Assembly: GCA_903859705.1 (NCBI GenBank)
Contig: CAIONQ010000024.1
Coordinates: 1-64,000, forward strand
Length of the DNA stretch: 64,000 bases
From: an uncultured Chthonomonas sp.
Lineage (GTDB): Bacteria > Armatimonadota > Chthonomonadetes > Chthonomonadales > Chthonomonadaceae
Direction: 5' to 3'
A program made the translations under genes and the position numbers. A model generated the notes under the pieces. That model was given only the letters and a program-made list of their open reading frames with translations, ran no database searches and had not been told where the DNA came from. Position 1 is the first letter of the stretch; every line of letters starts with the position of its first letter. Of this stretch, positions 59,498-64,000 are shown piece by piece.

Positions 59498-60841
59498 ATG
59501 GCGAAATGGACCTATATTCGGGCAGTTATGGCTGCGATGCTATTTGCTGGGTATGCACGCGTACCCGCGACCTCGGCAGAAGCTCCCCCCAAGAAACCCG
59601 TTGCCCCGCCAATAGCAAGGTTTGCATTGCCTCTGAATGGTGCATGGAGTACTCGACTTGAGATACCGACGGTGCCAGCATCGTGGCAATCCGAGGCAGC
59701 TGCGGATGCTCAACTGGAAGCACAACCTTCAGAGCGTTTTTTTAAAGCGTCAGGTGCCGTGTGGTATTGGAAGCGATTTTCTATCCCAGAAGGGTGGCAG
59801 GGTAAAACAAGGATACTCCGCCTTCAGTTTGATGCCGTTGCCGAGAATGCCGAGGTGTGGCTAAATGGTACTTCCCTTGGCAAACACAGCGGCGGCGGAG
59901 TGCCTTTTGACTTTAATGTAACGAAATCCGCAAAAATTGGCGGAGAAAACCTGTTGGCACTGCGGGTTACGGCACCCATTGGCAGGGTTGGTGGCATCTA
60001 CCGTGGTGTGCGGCTTATTGCCCATGACGAGGCCTACGTGAGCTATATCTGGCCTCAAACGGACGTGTTTGGCCATGTAAATATGGAAATTCACCTGCTA
60101 AATACATCCACAATATCTGGCAGCGCAACCATTGATGTAACTCTGAGTCCGGCAGATACCCCCGTGCGCAGCCTCCAGAAATCTAACCAGGAAGTGCTGC
60201 TTACGCCCGGCAGCAACATCTCTACCTTTATAACCAGCCTCAGAAGCCGAGATCTGCACCTGTGGAACCCCGATAGCCCCAATGTGTACCTCTTGAAAGC
60301 AACCTTTCATCAGGGCAAGGATTTACTGGATGAGCTGGAACTGCCGGTAGGATTTCGCACCATTACGGTAGACCAGGCACAGTGGATGGTTAACGACAAA
60401 CCCATAGCCATCACCCCAACCCCACCCGATTACAGGCTGGCAGCTGGCACTAATGGCACCGATGATGAGCAAAAACTGCGCGAACAGCTTCAATCCCTGA
60501 AAGGGAGCGGAACTACCACACTATTCTTATCTGCTCCATCCCCCGAGTTGCTTCGGTTAGCAGACCTTGCAGGGTTGCTGGTTGTTGAATCACCAAGGCA
60601 GGGGCTCAGCAGCGCTGCTGCCCATAGTGAATTGGCTGCGCTGGTAGAGCGAGACAGGCACCACCCGTGCATTGCAGCGTGGTGGCTGAAAGAGAACTGC
60701 AGTGCAGATGAGCTGGCTTCACTTCGTAAAATGGATCCAAATAGAGTTGTGGAGGCTGGCACTGGTGCAAGCACTAAGATAGCGCTGCCCGGGAAACGCA
60801 CGTTTGAGCCCGGGCCTGCCCCGGCAGCGTTAAGGCCTTAA
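59498..60841 (+). CDS. Secreted GH2-like protein with degenerate catalytic domain
   Basis: The ATG at 59498 gives 447 residues with a signal peptide (AVMAAMLFAGYA). A GH2 sugar-binding jelly roll follows (residues about 30-170): WSTRLEIPTVPASWQS, VWYWKRFSIPEGWQ, AENAEVWLNGTSLGKHSGG, GENLLALRVTAP. An Ig-like domain follows (LWNPDSPNVYLLKATF). The TIM barrel is cut to about 130 residues, and the GH2 NE catalytic pair is replaced (AAWWLKENC). It is probably a carbohydrate-binding relict rather than a beta-galactosidase. Confidence 0.7.
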   Translation: MAKWTYIRAVMAAMLFAGYARVPATSAEAPPKKPVAPPIARFALPLNGAWSTRLEIPTVPASWQSEAAADAQLEAQPSERFFKASGAVWYWKRFSIPEGWQGKTRILRLQFDAVAENAEVWLNGTSLGKHSGGGVPFDFNVTKSAKIGGENLLALRVTAPIGRVGGIYRGVRLIAHDEAYVSYIWPQTDVFGHVNMEIHLLNTSTISGSATIDVTLSPADTPVRSLQKSNQEVLLTPGSNISTFITSLRSRDLHLWNPDSPNVYLLKATFHQGKDLLDELELPVGFRTITVDQAQWMVNDKPIAITPTPPDYRLAAGTNGTDDEQKLREQLQSLKGSGTTTLFLSAPSPELLRLADLAGLLVVESPRQGLSSAAAHSELAALVERDRHHPCIAAWWLKENCSADELASLRKMDPNRVVEAGTGASTKIALPGKRTFEPGPAPAALRP

Positions 60842-60845
60842 TGGA

Positions 60846-61871
60846 TTAGAACGCATTGCCAACAAATATCTGGGTGCCGGAACATATGGAAAATCGTTTA
60901 CCATCTGGCATCCAGGATGCAGAGATGCTGCCTGCGTACTGCATTGGCACCCCTCCGAGAGCTGTGAGGCCCGAGCCATCCTGCTTCATCCGGAAGAGTA
61001 CTGTTTGTTCGGGCGTTTTCATTCTTGCAAGGAATCCTATCTTGCGCAATGTTGGTAATTTGAATACGTTCTCACGCGGGATCGTTCCTAATAGCAACAC
61101 ATCATCATTAATGGGCGAAAACACAATTTGACGGACCATTACCCTATTGGGAAGTTTCAGCTCCACGCGCCTCGTTTCCCCTTCGTGCGTAAGGCTTCTA
61201 TATGTTAAGCAATCCAACCGTGCGGCTAAATATGCAGTCTCGAATATTACCACCTCTCCTCTGGAATTTATACCTTCTGGAAACCCGCTTTCGGTGCTGC
61301 GTACGTTAATATCTGCTTTACCCGGTTGGTGCACCCGGTAGCTGTACTCCTGCGGCCTACCTGATTGCCCTACAATCGCCTCAATCCATAGCGGCCCATT
61401 GGGTGCAATGTATAGTTCTGCCATATCTGCATCGCGGCCAACTGTTTGGCACAACTGTTTGCCTGCCATATCGTACTCGGTGAAAGTACGCGTATCACCC
61501 TTCAGGTTGCAGACAACAAAGTAGTTGCCATTTGCAGATATTGCAGGCGGCATGTTTCCGCTGTGCAACAGTGTTGCAGCTGGCTCTGGCAGGGGTTGTT
61601 CACGGGCTTTTCCGTCCCTGCCAATTTCCAGATTCAGATAACGTATTGACGTCGTTTTTCCATCCGTATACACGGATACAAGCGCTTGCGAATTTGAACG
61701 CCAGCAAACATCGATAGAGTCGTTAGCAGTTCCGGTACCCAGATATATTGGCTGCATTCGGGCGATCAGGTCTGGGTACCGGGTACGCCCCACAAGATAG
61801 GTTGCAAATCCCCATGGAATTAGCAGTCCCATGGGGATTATCAGGATTAGTATGAGCCGCTTCTTCTTCAT
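60846..61871 (-). CDS. Membrane-anchored TolB/WD-like propeller protein, paralog 2
   Basis: The ATG at 61869-61871 overlaps the stop of the GyrI-like gene (ATGA). The 341-residue product has an N-terminal anchor (KKKRLILILIIPMGLLIPWG) and repeated beta strands (ANGNYFVVCNLKGDTRTFTEYDMAG, NDDVLLLGTIPRENVFKLPTLRKIG). It ends FRMKQDGSGLTALGG, SWMPDGKRFSICSGTQIFVGNAF. The same ending is found in the interrupted gene at 35507-36511; the gene at 62457 is a third copy. Function unknown. Confidence 0.7.
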   Translation of the reverse strand: MKKKRLILILIIPMGLLIPWGFATYLVGRTRYPDLIARMQPIYLGTGTANDSIDVCWRSNSQALVSVYTDGKTTSIRYLNLEIGRDGKAREQPLPEPAATLLHSGNMPPAISANGNYFVVCNLKGDTRTFTEYDMAGKQLCQTVGRDADMAELYIAPNGPLWIEAIVGQSGRPQEYSYRVHQPGKADINVRSTESGFPEGINSRGEVVIFETAYLAARLDCLTYRSLTHEGETRRVELKLPNRVMVRQIVFSPINDDVLLLGTIPRENVFKLPTLRKIGFLARMKTPEQTVLFRMKQDGSGLTALGGVPMQYAGSISASWMPDGKRFSICSGTQIFVGNAF

Positions 61872-62335
61872 ACCGAAGATTTTGGAACTACCGGCACCCA
61901 TACGTATATAACGGCACTTCCTTTATCCGGACAGAACTCTGAACCGTAATACTCAAATTCCGGGCCGGTTGCGCGCTTGTAGCCAGATTGTTCAAACCAG
62001 CCGCCGTAGATCTTGCCAAAGGTTTCTCCAATGTTCTGGAGCGTGCTTTTGAATACCGCATAGGTTTGCTCTGGAATACTCCAGGCCACCATGCCCTCCG
62101 GCAGTGGGGCATCTCCCGAAACGGGTATAGCAGCCTGGTAATCGAAAGTGTTGGTTTGAGGATCAAAATTCCCCATTACGCCGTAGCTTACCCCCTGACC
62201 GGCGCGGTTCGTAATCTCTGCCATACGTGGAACAAACTCCTGCCACAGAGCCGGAATTTCACCGGGTCCATGGGCATATCGTTTGCGCAATCCAACTACC
62301 TTAAACGCACTGTGCTGCAGTATTGTGTACTCCAT
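61868..62335 (-). CDS. GyrI-like / AraC effector-binding domain protein
   Basis: This 155-residue single-domain protein matches the GyrI-like small-molecule-binding fold: FKVVGLRKRYAHGPGEIPALWQEFVPRM, GQGVSYGVMGNFDPQTNTFDYQAAIPV, WSIPEQTYAVFKSTLQNIGETFGKIYGGWF, and the closing GPEFEYYGSEFCP. AAGGAC lies about 7 bases upstream of the ATG. It has no DNA-binding domain, so it is a stand-alone ligand-binding member, as in the SbmC group. It is translationally coupled to the propeller-like gene. Confidence 0.85.
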   Translation of the reverse strand: MEYTILQHSAFKVVGLRKRYAHGPGEIPALWQEFVPRMAEITNRAGQGVSYGVMGNFDPQTNTFDYQAAIPVSGDAPLPEGMVAWSIPEQTYAVFKSTLQNIGETFGKIYGGWFEQSGYKRATGPEFEYYGSEFCPDKGSAVIYVWVPVVPKSSV

Positions 62336-62456
62336 CTCGAGGTCCTTTCCGTGCGGGCCAATGTTTCACTTAAGCCCTGCTTGAACTTAGCTAATATGCA
62401 TTCCCTGTGTAGAGTTTGCCCCAATAAAAGAGAGAAAAGTGGCGGCCATCGGGCAG

Positions 62457-63446
62457 TCAGGACATTGTGGTTTGCGCCTCAACAACAGATTGCACGAGTT
62501 TATCTGAAATCGCAATTCCGCCCAGATTCACAATTTCAGGGCTGTTTTGGTTAAGGCGAAACAGCAAGATTTGACCTGGTGTTGCTATTCTATCCGTAGC
62601 TGGCAGATTGCGCAAGAACGACAACCAGAACACCATTTTGGGTTGGACAAATGCAAGCATGAGGATATCTTCCGTAACCGGCGATAAGGCTACCTCCAAA
62701 AGATCGATATCAGATGGAAGGTTCGCTATTTGCTTTTGCCGAAATTTGCCGGGCTCTTTCTGAAGATCGATTATATTTGTTGTTTCAGTGATTTGTATAT
62801 CGTTGATTGCTCTGAACGGTACCAACTCATTTCGGGTATTCATGCCCTCTATATATCCATTGGCGGTGGTGTTAATGGCGATGTCTGGCTGCTGAGGTTG
62901 ATGGACATAAACTGTCCCCCTCGATTGCGCAGCCCATCCGTGGTGCATCTCCAACCACAGCGGCCCTGCAGGGGCAAACACAACCGTAACCAGATTGGCC
63001 AGGCGAGTGGATTTCTGAAGCAGGGTGTTGCCGGACATATCAGATTCAGCCATAGTTCGAATCCCACGATCCACAGTACAGGTTACAAAGTAGTCTCCAT
63101 GTGGTGATATGCTGGATTGGCAGTTACCAGATTTAACCAATGATGCAACCGGTTGGGGCAGTGGCAGTTCTGTTGTTATTCCACCTCTCTGGACGGAAAG
63201 GTGATAATAGCACTGGCTCGAAGGCGAATCGACGACCGTTTGTTTCACAAGTGCCAGGTTGCTCGATCCCCGGTAGAATTGGAGCCTTTCACCCGATGAT
63301 GCGCTGTGTTGCCACACCTGGTTGAGCCGCTTGTGCAGGTCTGGATAGGGTGGTGCAGACATGAGTTCGTGTAACACGAGACGAACGCTAAAGCCTATCA
63401 CAATTGCGATGATTATAAGTACGGTTCGAGGTAGGTTTTTCATCAT
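62457..63446 (-). CDS. Membrane-anchored TolB/WD-like propeller protein, paralog 3
   Basis: This 329-residue protein has an N-terminal anchor (LPRTVLIIIAIVIGFSVRLVL) and matches the paralog at 60846 in its order of elements: PYPDLHKRL, LPQPVASLVKSGNCQSSISPHGDYFVTCTVDRG, LWLEMHHGW and FRLNQNSPEIVNLGGIA. It lacks the final PDGK segment of the other two and so is slightly shorter. It lies upstream of the GyrI-like gene on the same strand. Confidence 0.68.
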   Translation of the reverse strand: MMKNLPRTVLIIIAIVIGFSVRLVLHELMSAPPYPDLHKRLNQVWQHSASSGERLQFYRGSSNLALVKQTVVDSPSSQCYYHLSVQRGGITTELPLPQPVASLVKSGNCQSSISPHGDYFVTCTVDRGIRTMAESDMSGNTLLQKSTRLANLVTVVFAPAGPLWLEMHHGWAAQSRGTVYVHQPQQPDIAINTTANGYIEGMNTRNELVPFRAINDIQITETTNIIDLQKEPGKFRQKQIANLPSDIDLLEVALSPVTEDILMLAFVQPKMVFWLSFLRNLPATDRIATPGQILLFRLNQNSPEIVNLGGIAISDKLVQSVVEAQTTMS

Positions 63447-63771
63447 ATTTCTGGCGTGATGGCTATCTAAGTGTGGTTACCATCACTGAGTATGTTTAGG
63501 AGCAATCCTGGAGTGCATGCAACGGATGTTCGCAGGTTTGTGCAACGGATTTTGCCGGATATTCCAGCGAGTTTTGGCCAGCGCTATTGGTTAACTAACT
63601 ATTCTGATAATACCTCCACCAGCGCACTCTCACACAACTGGCGACGTGTTATCGGTTACCCCGAATTTACAGGATCCTGTGTATATTGTGTGATAATTAA
63701 TATCAACGAACAAATGATCTGCTTAAAGTAAAGGGCGTTACGCGCGGTTTGCCAATATGGCCTCATGAAGG
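63447..63771. other. Intergenic region near the right edge
   Basis: About 325 bases. A frame on the + strand (63471-63731) exists but its translation is not protein-like. Promoters for both flanking genes must lie here; none is convincing. Confidence 0.4.
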
Positions 63772-63780
63772 GTGGCGCGA

Positions 63781-64000
63781 TTGCGACAAGGTATTTTCGG
63801 TGCACGTGCAGTTTTAATTGCAGCGCTAAGTACAACCATTATTCTGGCTGTTTCAGCAAATGCAGAGGGTGCAAAATCTCTTTCGAGAAATACGTTGCCT
63901 CCAGGTTTTGCCAGTGGCGCTGATGTAGAATCTGTTGAGTATATATTTTCTGCGTTAAAAGGCGCCAAATACCCTGCGGATGTAGAGAAGAACCTGTTAG
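63781..64000 (+). CDS. Partial secreted protein (signal peptide at right edge)
   Basis: The frame from TTG at 63781, preceded by GAAGG, encodes a signal peptide (LRQGIFGARAVLIAALSTTIILAVSANAEG) and then RNTLPPGFASGADVESVEYIFSALKG before it leaves the window. An in-frame GTG at 63772 is an alternative start. Family not recognisable from 73 residues. Confidence 0.55.
   Translation, partial: MRQGIFGARAVLIAALSTTIILAVSANAEGAKSLSRNTLPPGFASGADVESVEYIFSALKGAKYPADVEKNLL

Noticed and set aside
63471-63731. Small + strand frame upstream of the last partial gene
   Set aside because: No ribosome site, no domain pattern, uneven composition.
1-64000. CRISPR arrays, rRNA genes or complete insertion sequences
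   Set aside because: No regularly spaced repeats, no rRNA-like sequence and no transposase or integrase frame were seen on either strand.

Overview
The window looks like chromosomal DNA of a Gram-negative, polysaccharide-degrading bacterium, most probably a member of the Armatimonadota. This placement is an inference from gene content: no rRNA is present. The evidence is five PEP-CTERM proteins (exosortase sorting tails ending in RRRR), many secreted glycosidase-like proteins (GH99-like, GH78-like, GH36-like, GxGYxYP, GH2-like, two DUF1080), glycine-rich secreted proteins, and a yggS-sepF-proC cluster. Several genes start with TTG or GTG, each supported by a Shine-Dalgarno sequence.

Layout. 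1-8.6 kb: a partial gene, a GH99-like protein, a TPR gene interrupted by TGA, a PEP-CTERM beta-propeller protein, DUF1080, a GH78-like rhamnosidase and an old yellow enzyme. 8.95-13.5 kb: a small accessory island between a tRNA-Ala(CGC) gene and a duplicated, broken copy of that tRNA's 3' end. It holds a RadC remnant, a HEPN-type protein and an AbiEi/AbiEii-like toxin-antitoxin locus with a damaged toxin gene and a 36-bp perfect palindrome at its start. 13.6-19.3 kb: a sterol-desaturase-family protein, three paralogous PEP-CTERM proteins each with its own terminator, and an MFS transporter. 19.5-23.8 kb: five co-directional genes for a lipoprotein, two unknown proteins, a glycine-rich membrane protein and an M48 protease. 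23.8-29.3 kb: a GH36-like galactosidase and an ArsR-ClC-DUF2156 operon. 29.6-36.5 kb: a PEP-CTERM gene split by a frameshift, an RD-repeat protein, a MacAB-like efflux operon and a TGA-interrupted propeller-like gene. 36.8-44.2 kb: alaS coupled to a membrane phosphatase-superfamily protein, DUF1080 and a YHYH protein with 33-bp repeats. 44.3-50.4 kb: a decayed ankyrin gene, a methyltransferase, lipB, rpmB, a thioredoxin-like protein, a zinc-ribbon membrane protein and small secreted proteins. 50.5-64 kb: secreted glycosidase-like proteins, a Gfo/Idh/MocA dehydrogenase, yggS-sepF-proC, a GH2-like protein and a GyrI-like protein between two propeller-like paralogs.

Two themes stand out. First, secreted and sorted proteins for carbohydrate turnover dominate, and housekeeping genes (alaS, lipB, rpmB, sepF, proC) sit among them. 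Second, an unusual number of genes are interrupted: two by an in-frame TGA followed by C, one by a -1 shift at CCCTTTT, one by a +1 shift at CCC-TAA, and two island genes. These could be recent decay, assembly or sequencing errors, or in some cases recoding. The sequence alone cannot decide.
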